Source: Pictodentalium vernedei
Lineage: Eukaryota > Mollusca > Scaphopoda > Dentaliida > Dentaliidae
Direction of reading: 5' to 3'
Assembly (NCBI GenBank): GCA_031216915.1
Contig: CM062294.1
Span: forward strand, 164,689,455-164,753,454
DNA length: 64,000 bases
The position numbers and the translations under genes were made by a program. Shown in pieces: positions 1 to 11,059 of the stretch. The number at the start of each line of letters is the position of its first letter. Position 1 is the first letter of the stretch. The notes under the pieces are model-generated. The model was not told where the DNA came from, made no database searches, and saw nothing but the letters and a program-made list of their open reading frames with translations.

Positions 1-291
1 CAGTTTTACGGGTGGAGGAAGCCGGAGTACCCAGAGAGAACCACCGAGCAACGGCGAGCAACTGTCAGCTTCCCAACATACGAACTCTACACAAGCAGGG
101 TTAGCATTGGTTGAAGACAGGAGCACCATCGACGTGCAGTACGCCTTAGTACACAGCGTCACCGTGCCCCCACATGGGCAATGGGGTGAAGTGTCTTGCC
201 CAAGGACACAACGCGGTTGCCGCAGGGGGGATTCGAACCGAGGACCTCTCGGCTTGCAGCCTGCACTCTACCAACTGAGCTACCGCGCCCC
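1..291 (-). mobile_element. tRNA-headed SINE, truncated by window edge
   Basis: Read on the minus strand, positions 291 to about 220 form a tRNA-like head: it starts GGGGCGC, has an A-box-like TAGCTCAGTTGGTAGAG and a perfect B box, GGTTCGAATCC. The sequence then runs on into a SINE body with GTGTCCTTGGGCAAG and a 3' part matching the 5S-headed SINE at 9191-9592 (CTCCGGGTACT, then CCACCCGTAAAACTG). The tail lies beyond base 1. It is the only copy at this boundary; the equivalent positions of the other two host units (16307 and 51251) have a short hairpin instead. Confidence 0.75.
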
Positions 292-520
292 GTATCATTA
301 TTAACCGAGTAAATAATCGAATGCACTGCACATCCTTCGTGTAAATGTCACTTATATCTTTTTCTCTATCCAGCCTAATGGCCCAAACCAGCCAGTACTT
401 TCCTCAAAAAGCGTTCTAACCCAACTTAACCCCTTAAGCCCGAGCGACCGATTTACCGAGCCACAAGCATGATACGGCATAACATACTTAAGTATGATGG
501 TGGCCAAGTGTATGGGTGGG

Positions 521-586
521 GTAGACAAATTAATATTTTCAACATGTAGCCCCATGGTTGCACGTTGAACATATTAATTGGTCTAC
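521..586. repeat. 66-bp near-perfect palindrome, copy 1
   Basis: Arms start GTAGAC and end GTCTAC around a central CCATGG. The same palindrome occurs at 16538-16603 and 51477-51548. This copy is the most degraded (mismatches on both sides of the centre). Function unknown; it may be a cruciform-prone MITE remnant. Confidence 0.8.
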
Positions 587-1088
587 TCTCAAATAATAAA
601 TGTGGACTCTTCCAATTGCTGTCATTGAACTGACATGGAAGATACTACCGGGGTTCAAAGGGTTAATACTCCCTCCCCTCATTGGAATGGATTATCGATC
701 GTCGTTTTTTAGTGAATTTCAAAAAGGTAAACATGTTCACGTTTCAATTAGTAGCTTGTTTTCCATTGTTTTCTTTCTAGGGTGAATGTCCTCCAAAAGA
801 TTTTTTTTGTTCGTAAAGTAGCAAGTAGCTGTGACGTCGGAACTTTACTCAGACTGTAACAACGACGTTACGATGCTAGGATTCCATCAAAGTAAACAAA
901 AACTAACTGAAGCACAACTGGGTTGGTCGCATCTTTTTGTATGATAGTAAACTTCCCGGGTGTCAGTATATATATACTTGGTTCAATATGTAGGTCATAT
1001 TCCGTCATTTAGAAATAACTTTAACCTTTTACCTATCAAGAATAACAAACGCAACTCGCAACCTCATTGAATACCTTATATAGCACAT

Positions 1089-1121
1089 CATTGGTACGAG
1101 GCTGTAAACCTCGTTCCAATG
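1089..1121. repeat. Small hairpin, CATTGGTACGAGG stem
   Basis: Thirteen-base arms around CTGTAAA. Identical hairpins occur at 17090-17122 and 52034-52066. A related stem ending CTCGTTCCAATGAGG also appears near 49490 and 53866, so the motif is dispersed and not only part of the tandem unit. Confidence 0.7.
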
Positions 1122-1308
1122 AGGGATTACAAGCTTTGTTTTTAAAGCAAACCATTAAAATAGGCCGATTAAATCGTCAGATGTCTACCCATACGCGCAA
1201 CTAGTAGAAATCTGTATTACGGAGGGCCACCCCAGATGCCGACATTATGTACAACATACATGGTATGGGTACATATAGAAACGGATTGGATGAGTGTCTA
1301 ATTTGATG

Positions 1309-1765
1309 GATAAAGGGTTAATATCTCCGGATCAAATTATTAGATTTACATACAAAACTATACAGCACAGCACATCAGTAACCTGAATACATATATAAAG
1401 TAACCTGAAAATCGGATTAATATTTTTTGAGTTATCTTATGCCAAAGGGATTGGAGAAATTTTCAATTTGAAGGATAAAAGGTTAATATGTCAGGATCAA
1501 ATTATCAGATTTACACCAAAAACGATACAGTTCGGCACGTCAGTAATCTGAACACAAATATAAAGTAACTTGACAATTCAAACAATATTTTTCAAGTTAT
1601 CAAATGCCAGAGGGATTGGAGGAATTTTCAATTTGAAGGATAAAGAGTTAATATCTCAGGAGCAAAATAACAGATTTACACCATAAACTATACAGCTCGG
1701 CACATCAGTGACCTGAACACAAATAATATGAAAATACGTGACACGTAATGGTGCACACCCAATAT
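1309..1765. repeat. 165-bp direct repeats (about 2.7 units)
   Basis: GGATAAAGGGTTAATAT recurs at 1309, 1473 and 1638, each followed by a diverged copy of the same block (CAGATTTACACC, then CAGTAACCTGAACAC). The array is duplicated in unit 2 from about 17306. Confidence 0.8.
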
Positions 1766-3529
1766 TGTTAATTTCCGTAAATATTACAGGCCCCAAGCAA
1801 GATTTTTCAGGAAAGAGATGGTATGTATCGCAGAAATAGCAGCGGTTATATGAAATATAGCAATTTTCCGAAACGTGTTGTACGGCGACATGCAATAAAC
1901 ACAGAACCACACATGTATGTTCATATGTTAATGTCGCGACAAATATGGCAATCGAGAAATTTTGAAAGATTGCGGAAGGATCAAACTTTAGACAAGCTAT
2001 AGTAAAACAAACCTTCATTTTTAAAACTGACAACAGATCATAATTCAATGGCAAATTGGTTCATTAGGGTTTAACAACACCTTCAAAAACCATGGCTATA
2101 TTTGAACGTGATTGTACGTCGATTTCAATAACTAAGGTTATTATATCACGTTGTTAGTTCCTAAGATCCTTCCCATCCTCCAATGCGAGACGAGTCTGTA
2201 CTAGTGCTGGTAATGGTACAAGGCTGCAAGAGTGGAAAAAGACTACAGGATTTGGTGACGACTTTAAAAGCTAATCAAAGGACAGACGGTGGCAATATTG
2301 GGACAATCAGTAATAGCTGTGTTGGAGATAAGAAGATCATGGAGAGGTCTAGAACTGGGCAGATGCTGGGAGCTAAATTATCATCAGGTATAAATAGTAC
2401 TATATAATCATATCATAGGTATCCTCCTATATCCCGATGAGCATTAAGAGTCGAACAGAAATCGCTCTTTCGGTGTTCATTTGCTCAATGGTATTTGAGT
2501 CGTTCGAGCAATGACTTTTTCAGTAACTGCTCAAAAGCTTATTTGCTCGATAAGATTCGAGTCGTTCGAATAATACCTATCCCTGCTTGATTGTATTTTG
2601 GGTTTGAGGATCAGAGAGGACTTCGTTATACACAAGGCAAAAACGGAGGCGGCCAAGACAAAATAGACTGTTGGGATAGGACGAAATGGGACCAGTAAAA
2701 GGCCAAACAGGCCAGAAAATAGAAGGATAAACCACAGAATATATCGGGATAGATAAAATACCGAGACTATGGTGCACATCCGAAACAGTAAAGTTACTCT
2801 TATACAAAGGAATACGTCTATTGTTGGGCAAAAAGAAGAATTCTAGGGGACAACAGATAGAAACCCAATATTTAGTGGGAAATCCGCACTAGTAAAAGAA
2901 CTGTTGGATTTATTTGGGTACTTTTACAAAGTATTCGAACAAATACAATTACTCATACCAGGAAACGCACCTTAAAGCACTGCATGCTACTCTTTTAAGC
3001 CCAAAACTGAGTAATCCGTGCCAAATAGAGTTGTTTTGATTGTTTAGAGGAATTGTCTGGATGTTTGTGGTAATTCGATGTATTCTAGTTCACTTGAATT
3101 TATCCGCATGAGACCTCTCATCGCTCATTTTGCGCTACGTGCTACTATTATGAGCACTAGATGGGGGCTTGCTAAGTCCGTCTCGGTAGTTTTGAATTAT
3201 TTAGAGGAATTGTCGGGTTGTTTGTTGAAATTAAATTTACTCCTAGTCAATCGAGCGCACCCTCCGAACACACCCCTTTCCTATTAGAAGGTTTTGGGTC
3301 ACATGGCAACCATGTGCTACCATAGAACCCAAGATGGTTGCCTCAGATATACAAAATGGAGGAGGTACAGTAGACTCGTCTCACCTCAACAAAACGCGCT
3401 GCGTATGCACACTAGGACCACGTATCGCTATGGGGATGTTGTCACAAGATGGCACTAACGCGGGCTACCATGACAACCAAAAATGAAGTAACTGGGCCAT
3501 GTGCCTATGACGTCACATGAGATCCGGTG
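1766..3529. other. Non-coding stretch, no recognised gene
   Basis: Short open frames at 2183-2407 (plus) and 1656-2054 (minus) are kept in unit 2, but a recent duplication would keep them without selection, and neither resembles a family I recognise. No RNA gene or element boundary is evident. Confidence 0.5.
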
Positions 3530-3735
3530 AATGTGGGTCGATCGGGTACATGATCTACTACTAACATCAAGCCGAGAGATCCACGGTTCGATCCACAGCA
3601 GGGGTAACTGCGTTGTGTCATTGGGCAAGGCACTTAATCACGATTGCCCAAGTGGGGGCACGGTGGCGCAGCCATGGGGGCGTTCTGAGGGCACATATCC
3701 TCCCCACAAAAAAAAAGAAATTCCGATAGGATCAC
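3530..3735 (+). mobile_element. SINE-like fragment
   Basis: A B-box-like GGTTCGATCC is followed by GTTGTGTCATTGGGCAAGGCACTTAATC, the body motif shared with the SINEs at 9191 and 15841, and then by an A-rich tail near 3710. The A box is poor, so the head type is uncertain. A copy lies at 19556-19770. Confidence 0.55.
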
Positions 3736-3767
3736 AGAGTCGACAGCACAAAAGTGGGCTTAATCAT

Positions 3768-4640
3768 AATCAACTTATCGTCCGGAAACCAATTGTTTAC
3801 AATTTACTATGTGAAGGGTCACTGTGAGCTTGACCTTAGACCCACTGATTCCAAAATAAATAGAGCTCTTTCTTGCAATAATGCCAACCACCCTATGAAC
3901 TTTCATGAATGTAGGTGGAACTATTCTCAAATTATCATCTGGAAACCAACTGTTTACGATTTATTGCGTTCAGAGTCACTGTAACCTTGACCTTTGACCT
4001 AGCGAGTCCCAAATAAGCATGGGGTATTCTACTCACCTTGGCCAACCTACCTATGAAGTTTCATGAATGTGGGTTCAACCGTAGTCACGTTAGCATTCGG
4101 AAACCAATTGTTCACGATTTACTATGTTGAAGGTCACTGTGACCATGACCTTTCACCTAGCGAGTCCAAAATAAATAGGGTTCTTCCTCTCACTGATGCC
4201 AACCTACTTATGAAGGTTAATGAACGTGAGTCGAACCATTATCAAGTTATCATCCGAAAACCAATTGTTTTGATTGACTATGTTCAGGGTCACTGTGACC
4301 TTGACCTTTAACCTAGTGCGTCCAAAATAAATGGAGTTTTGCCTCTCATGAAAGCCATCCTACATATGAAGTTTCATGAATGTGAGTTTAACCATAGACA
4401 AGCTATCATCCGGAAACCAATTGTTTACAATTTACTATGTTCATGGTCACTGTGACCCTGACCTTTCACCATGCAAGGCCAAAATAAATAGGGTTCTTCC
4501 ACTCACCGATGCCAACCTACCTATGGAGTTTCATGAATGCGGGTCGAACCATTATCAAGTTATCATCCGGGAACCATTTGTTTACGCTCGGCCGCCATTC
4601 ACCAAACTACCAGTCGAGCTTGACTTCGTCACAACTTGAC
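3768..4640. repeat. 157-bp tandem repeat array (about 5.5 units)
   Basis: The phrase CCGGAAACCAATTGTTT, or a close variant, recurs at 3781, 3939, 4097, 4255, 4410 and 4567. Each unit also carries GTCACTGTGACCTTGACC, TTTCATGAA and CCAAAATAAATAG. The paired TGACC motifs resemble nuclear-receptor half-sites, but nothing shows they are used. Copy in unit 2 at 19798-20665. Confidence 0.85.
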
Positions 4641-4779
4641 TAAACAAGAGGCCAAGGGGCCTTAATCGCCCACCTGCCAAAGTGGCTCAAAGGAGTATTT
4701 GGGGTCACATTCAGTTATACATGGTTCATCAACACTACAAAGGAATGAAGCCATTAAAGGCAAATTTTATGGAAAACAC

Positions 4780-5600
4780 TAAGGAATCGATTTGAACAAA
4801 CCTGAACCTAACATGCTCCCCATGCTACACCACCCCTGCCCATACAGAGCCCAAATAATAAGCCAGGGCCTCAAATTGAACAAACTTGAACCTGATCCCC
4901 CTTGAGATGTTATATACCAAATATAAAAGTATTCTGACCGGTGGATCTGAGGAAGGAGTTTTTTTAAAGAAATGTCCTCACATTGAATTAAGTTAAATTT
5001 TGGGCTCAAACAGGGAGCCAAAATATTTACCCAGGTAACAAACATGAAACTGAAAGAAATTTCCTCACATTGCACAAAGTTAAACTTTGGGCACCAGTTG
5101 AGAGCCCGAATACTATCGGAGGAACCCTATTTGTACAAACTTGAATCTGACCCCCCTGGAGATGTTGTATACCAAATATGAAAGCATTCATACCATATGT
5201 GAAAGATTTTTAAAGAAATTTCCTCATATTTCACTAAGTTTTTTAACTACAACAAGGAGCCTAATTATTAACCCATGGACTCAATTTGAACAAACTTGAA
5301 TCTGACTCCCCTCCCCCCCCCCCCTCCCCCAGAGATGTTATATACCAAATAGCAAAATATTCTAAATGATGGTTCAGGAGAAGATTTTTTTAATTTCCTT
5401 AAAAAAATGTATGGGTGCTATCAGAGTGGTGCCCCTTGTGGGCGCGGCAAGGTTATTTGTACAAATTTGAACTGACATATGACAGGAAACATGCCCACCA
5501 AATTTGGTACAATTTGGTCCAGTAGTTTAGGAGGAGAAGTCGATAATGTAAAGTTCACGACGGACGGCAAGTGATAAGTTAAGCTCCCTTCGGTGAGCTA
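4780..5600. repeat. Poly(C)-containing tandem repeat array
   Basis: Diverged units contain AACAAACTTGAATCTGACCCCC, then GAGATGTTATATACCAAATAT and CCTCACATTGC. Poly(C) runs sit at the same point of several units. The array closes with CGGTGAGCTAAAA, an ending I associate with bivalve dispersed repeats. The unit 2 copy (20810-21880) has longer C runs, which suggests slippage. Confidence 0.7.
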
Positions 5601-6420
5601 AAAATCAGCCATACCCCCCCCCCCCCCCCCCCACCCCCTCCTCCTCCAAGTTAACCCATATAGGGAACACAGGCAAGAAATTTTAATATCGAGATATTTA
5701 TACCTGCAGGATGTATAAGGGGGCGGGGGTGCGTAATAGCAGATTTATGTGTGATATCCGACCTGTCTCAATTTAATGACACCAATGTTGTCAATTATTT
5801 GCCAGACACGAGAAAAAAAAAAAACATCGCCGGTGTTCCGTCGTCGGATTTACGAAATAACGTCGCCGTTATTTGGTAATTTATCCGTTTCTTCTGGTCC
5901 GGGTTCGCTATTCAAAATTGATGAATCTCTTGGTCGATAGGAAAATGAAGGAATCGTTAACAAAAGAAAGACGGTAATATTATTTGATAAGCAATTGCTG
6001 ATAGTTTTAAAAAGCATAAACCGGCTATTTGTCTTTATTTTGTGTGATATCATTAGGCATACTTATTTAATTCTATCCATTTAGTTTCTTATTTTTAGTC
6101 GAATTTTTCAACAACAAAAAACCTTGACTATTGGTATGGCGAGGGCCGGTCGCCGGGCAGGCGGCCCTTTTTGCTAAACAACTTAGTTATTTCTGAACGG
6201 ATTTTGATATTTGGTATGTGGCTTGATATGAATGTGCAACACCCGTGGCACTTATTAGCAATATCTGCAAGGCCATATACTTCAATGGCGGCTGGGCTCA
6301 GTACCTGAAATATCGCCTTATAGCAACTAGAACAGTTGGTTTTGTCGGTAGAGTTGGAATATTTAGCGTAACTCGCGCGTAGTAGTTTTCACTGGCACAT
6401 GGATAGAGGGTTGTAATGGG
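5601..6420. other. Non-coding, C-rich tract then unique sequence
   Basis: A C-rich tract (about 5616-5645) is followed by sequence kept nearly unchanged in unit 2 (21880-22650). No gene or repeat structure recognised. Confidence 0.5.
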
Positions 6421-6955
6421 ATGTTGCACGTTCAATATTTGTTTTCCAAAATTCAAGATGGCGCCATGGCAACCATTTCTGTTGTGTTTTTTAAGCTTTG
6501 TTCTCTATTTTATGTTACCACTACTCCCTCCAACATGGTTCAAGCTGCACTTTTCATATATGGTACATGGAATAAGGATGTTGTGAGGAGATTATGCACG
6601 CTCAATATTTATTTTTCAAAATCTAACATCTGTCTGTCTATCCGTCTGTCTGTATGTCTGTTTTTACCACCTCTCCCTCGAATATGCTTCAAGCTACTCC
6701 TTTCATATTTGGTACATGTATAAATGGTTCTGAGGGGATGATGCACAGTCAATATTTATTTTTCAAAATCCAAGCTGGCAGAATGGCGGCCATTTTTGTT
6801 GTGTTTTTAAGCTTTTTTCTCTGTTTTATGTTACCACCCCTTCCTCCAACATGGTTCAAGCTACGCCTTTCATATATGGTACACGGATAAAGGGTTGTGA
6901 GGGGATTATGCACGCTCAATATTTTTTTTTTTTAAAATCCAAGATGCTTATATAC
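6421..6955. repeat. About 165-bp tandem repeats, private to unit 1
   Basis: Blocks starting near 6421, 6596, 6743 and 6905 share GCACGCTCAATATTT and TTTTCAAAATC; the longer ones add CTCCAACATGGTTCAAGCT and CTTTTCATATATGGTACA. Unit 2 lacks this array and has unrelated DNA (22655-24380) between the same flanks. Confidence 0.75.
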
Positions 6956-7190
6956 TCTAGTGTCTTCTGTGACAAAAACACCTTATGTCACAAAAGCGCC
7001 GTGGGGGACTAATACCACCTCGGTGGACAAACACTTTTTTTTCCAAATATTTCCCCTCCAAAACACAGCCCGTAATCCATCAATGGGGCGAGCTCATCGC
7101 ATTCGCTCCACCGACGGGACAGAGGCTGTAGTCCGGAAGGAAAAATCAACTCAACCTAAGCAACGCACAGTGCTCGTCTTGGCTGTGTAA

Positions 7191-7216
7191 CGTCGCTACA
7201 AGTAACATATAAACAT
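7191..7216. other. Empty Maverick target site in unit 1
   Basis: CGTCGCTACAAGTAACATATAA is uninterrupted here. In unit 2 the same sequence is split: CGTCGCTACAAGTAAC ends at 24556, the 19.3 kb element follows, and GGTAACATATAAG resumes at 43842. AGTAAC at 7201-7206 is therefore the single-copy target duplicated on insertion. Confidence 0.9.
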
Positions 7217-7407
7217 TTCATGTTGTTATAAACGCCGATCGCAATCTGCGTTGTCACTATATTATCGTGACAAAACAGTATATACAAAATGTAAAAGTGG
7301 TTAACCAGTTAGTAGTGAACTGATTGTACCCCACCTTAAATTTATTTCCTTTGAACGTTTATTCGAGTATGTATATTTGGACATGAGGTCTAGATTTCTG
7401 TAGTGTC

Positions 7408-10400
7408 TTAGTTGTTCAATAAATCTTGTACAGGTTGTAGGTTATTTTTCACTTTGCAGGAATAAATAAACTTTCTGTAGATCAACATATAGAAGTTTGT
7501 TGTGTTATTGGGAGGGGCGTGGGTATTTCTGTAGCCTAAAATAATATATTCCGGGGTGAAGGGAAACTCAACATCACGCTTGTCCTTCAAATGTTCCCAA
7601 AAGTTCAGAAGAACTGTTTTCGCCACAGAACATTCAAAGAACAAGTGAATTATTGACTCCTTTGTATTGCAACAGAAAGTACATAGTTCCGTTTCAGAGA
7701 GTTTGCATTTATAAAGTTTTGAATTCGAAAACAAAATTTGGTGGACAATTTTGAAATGCAAAGTTTGTAAATATGTATCATCCGTGATTGTAAATGGGAT
7801 TTTATATATAAACCTCCAGTCATCTGAGTGCAGATTTATATCCAAAACCTCATTCCATTTATTCTGCATATGAATGGAGGGTGTTGTGTGCAGTTCTAGA
7901 AATTTAAAATTAAAGGCTCGGGAGACTTTATTAGTAGATTTTAACGTCTCAGCGTTTCTGTGCTTAATATTATTCAGAGGTTTATTGGATTTGGTCGCCG
8001 TTTTCCAACCTTTGGGTAATGCATTTATAATACCCTGAAAAACTATAAATGGGGTATTGATGTTATTCTTGTTGGAGAAGTCAGAAAATGTTAGGAGGCT
8101 GTCGTTGTCAGATACCAGGTCATTTACAAAGCAAATGCCTCTATTACACCAAGTTTTATTGAAAAAAAGTCGTCCGTTTATTTTTATTTCATTATTTAAG
8201 AAAATAGTTTCGCCTAATATGTCTGCGGGGGTTGTGTTGCTGTTATTGTCCAAAAGCGCCCAGGACAAAAGAACATCCTTCCAAAAAGTGTTCACATGTT
8301 TTCCAACTACTTTTAAACCTTCTTTATGTAAGTGCCTAAGTTTGTAAGTTCCGAACAATTCTAACTCGTCAATTACAAGGGTTTTCCATGTATCCATACA
8401 ACTTCCGTTTTATCAAAGTTAACCTTTAAGCCAGAAATTAGTGAGAATTGTTTAACCATATTCAGGGCATTGTCTAAAGAGTATCCATCATCACTTAAAA
8501 ACAGGGTGGAGCCATCAGCGTATTGACTTATTGGATATTCAGAATTTTTTTTATCTTTATTCCATTTATATTGGGGTTAAATTTTAGAGACGCGCTAAGA
8601 ATTTCCACACCAAGAATAAAAAGATACGGCGATAAAGGATCACCTTGTCTTACGCCTCGTTCTATATTGAATCTTTCAGAACAATGGCCATTATTAAGTA
8701 TGCAACTGGAAATGTTGCTATAGAAGGTTTGAAACCATCTTATCATAGAGAGTCCAAAATTAAAAAAATCCATCGTCATTTGGATAAAGATCCATTCCAG
8801 GGAATCGAAGGCCTTTTTCGAAATCTACCAGAACTCGGATGCCTGGAATGTCTAGTTTCTCACAGTTAGCAGTTAAGACGAAAGTTAATCTAGTACACTC
8901 CCCAATATAACGATCTTTCATAAAACCGAGCTGGGTGTCTGAAATTAAACTGGGAAGAACTGCTTTTACTCGGTTTGCAATTGCTGCGGATCCTATTTTT
9001 ATATCTACGTTAATTAGGGATATTGGGCGCCAATGTTTTATGTATTCTTTTGGCTTGTTTTGTTTTGGTATACATGTAATAATTCCGAGTTTCTGTATAG
9101 TTGAAAGTTGTTCCAATGCATAGCCTCAATTCAACGAGTTTATTAGATAATTGCCAACGTCTTTCCAAACAAATTTATAGAACTCGGCGGAGGGGGCGCG
9201 GTGGCTTCGCGGTAACCGGTTCTCGTCAGATCACCGAAGTTAAGCAACGCCGAGCGCGGTTTGTAGTTGGATGGGTGACCATTTCAACGATTGATTCGCA
9301 CTCCCGCGTTGTGTCCTTGGGCAAGGCACTTAACCCCGATTGCCTGTATGGGGACACGATGACGCTGTGTACTAAGGCGTACTGCACGTCGATGGTGCGC
9401 ATGTCTTCATCCAATCTAACCCTGCCTCTGCTGCGGTGCAGTGTTCAGAGTTACGATGTTGGAGAGCTCGTAGCTGCTCGTCGTTGCTCGATGGTTTTCT
9501 CCGGGTACTTCGGCTTCCTCCACCCGTAAAACTGTCACCTACATGATATGACCCTGGCTGTTAATGTGTCGTTAAACCGTAATAAAAAAAAAATAGAACT
9601 CGGCGGTGAAGCCGTCCGAACCAGGTGTTTTATTGTTTTGCATTGCTCTAAGGGCATTCAAGCCTTCCGAAGGTGATAATGGCGCTTCGAGAGAAATTTT
9701 TTCGTCACTGCTTAAAAAGTTAAAAAACGGGGTTACTTTTGTCAAAAAAGTATCATCTGTATCAAGGGGTTGATTATTAGAGAGTTTTGAAGAATATAAA
9801 TTTTCGTAAAAAGATTTTTGCTCGGTTAGAATCTCATATATATTAGTAATGTCCGATCCATCATCCTTTATTAACTTAGGGATAGTTTTTTTCCGTATAA
9901 TGTCTTTTTTCCAAGTTGCAGAAGTACTTGGTAGGTTTTTCCCCTCTATTTTCCATTTTAATTTTGTTCTCATTATTATTGCCTGAAGCTTTTTATCCCT
10001 AATGGTTTTAAGTTCATTTTCAAGTGATCTCATTTCTTTTGTCACTGACTCATCCCCGCTGTCTAGCTCAGTATCCAGAACTTTTAAGTGATCTTCTATT
10101 TCTTGTTGCCTTTTGTCCACCTTACGTTTTACAGAAGAGGAGTATGCTATACTTTTCCCTCTTATCATAATTTTTAGTGTTTCCCAAAGAAGCTGATTAT
10201 TTATAGTATAACTTTCTGTGTTATCATTTGTATATTGGTCTATTGTTTCAGCTATAACTTGTTTAATAGCAGTTGCATAGTCTCGATCAGTGAGTAGGCT
10301 GTTTTTAAACTTCCAAATGCCTTTCCCCCGGGGCTGGTTATCAAAAGATAGTTTTATGCTTATTGGGTTATGGTCGGAGCGGTATCTAGTGTGGATTTCT

Positions 10401-11053
10401 GCCTTTTGAAAAAAGAGTTGCAAGTCTGATGATAAAGAATGTAGTCTAACCTCGCCATTTTATTTTCAGGTCCTCTCCAAGTATAACGTTTTTCCTCTGT
10501 ATTTTCTAAACGCCAGACATCAAATAAGTCAAATTTTTCCATTAAATTCTTTATTTTTGTATTTGCTTTTTGGTTGTTTTTTTTGCTTATATTTAATTGT
10601 GTCTTTTTCGTGATCTTGTGGAACGTTCCAATCCCCTCCTATTATGATTGAATCATTACCCATGCTTTCGATTTTAGAGAATAATTCATCATAGAATTGT
10701 GGTCTATCATCCTTGGTACCATAGACAACTGAAAGGGTTAATCTTTGATCCTTGATGGTAGCGTCCAGAATAATAAAATTCCCAGTCTTATCTGAAACAC
10801 TTTTGTGTATGGTGAACCCAAAAGTATTTTTGAAAAGTATAGCCACGCCTCTCCTTCAACTTGAGTGAGAACAGAATACAGCCTCATAACCCCATTCACT
10901 CCTCCAACAGTTTTCCACTTTCTTGCTCGAATGCGTATCTACCAGGAAAGTTATATCAAATTTGTCCCTGCATCGAGAAAACATGTCTAGTCTTTTATAA
11001 GAATCGGAAGATAAGACACGGCAGTTCATGCTTCCTATTATTATGCTAGCCAT
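7408..11053 (-). pseudogene. L1/Tx1-like LINE ORF2 (endonuclease-RT), decayed, unit 1
   Basis: Read leftward from 11053. First comes an APE-type endonuclease (GSMNCR start, then GGDWNVPQD near 10640). A linker follows, then reverse transcriptase with HWRPISLINVD near 9020 and RGVRQGDPLSPYLF near 8640. The usual YADD reads YADG near 8515. The C-terminal zinc-knuckle region (7408-8397) has CTFCCNTKESIIHLFFEC. The frame is lost several times. An in-frame TGA at 10856-10858 is also present in unit 2, so it predates the duplication. A SINE (9191-9592) splits the RT region. No coding capacity remains. Class is inferred from the RT motif, the CCHC-like C-terminus and an L1-type ORF1 further left on the same strand. 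Confidence 0.85.
9191..9592 (+). mobile_element. 5S rRNA-headed SINE inside the LINE
   Basis: Positions about 9219-9280 match the internal half of 5S rRNA (GATCACCGAAGTTAAGCAACG, then GGATGGGTGACC), which holds the polymerase III promoter. The body shares GTGTCCTTGGGCAAGGCACTT and the CTCCGGGTACT to CCACCCGTAAAACTG end with the tRNA-headed SINE at 1-291. It ends in poly(A) and is flanked by a 14-bp target duplication, ATAGAACTCGGCGG, at 9177-9190 and 9593-9606. In unit 2 only its last part remains, at about 44830-44885. Confidence 0.85.
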
Positions 11054-11059
11054 TTTGGA

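Noticed and set aside
220..291. Functional tRNA gene on the minus strand
   Set aside because: A and B boxes are good, but the sequence runs straight into a SINE body and the anticodon arm is imperfect.
1656..2054. 132-codon minus-strand ORF repeated in unit 2
   Set aside because: No recognised domain, and retention is explained by the tandem duplication.
9219..9280. 5S rRNA gene
   Set aside because: Only the internal half of 5S is present and it is fused to a SINE body with poly(A) and a target duplication.
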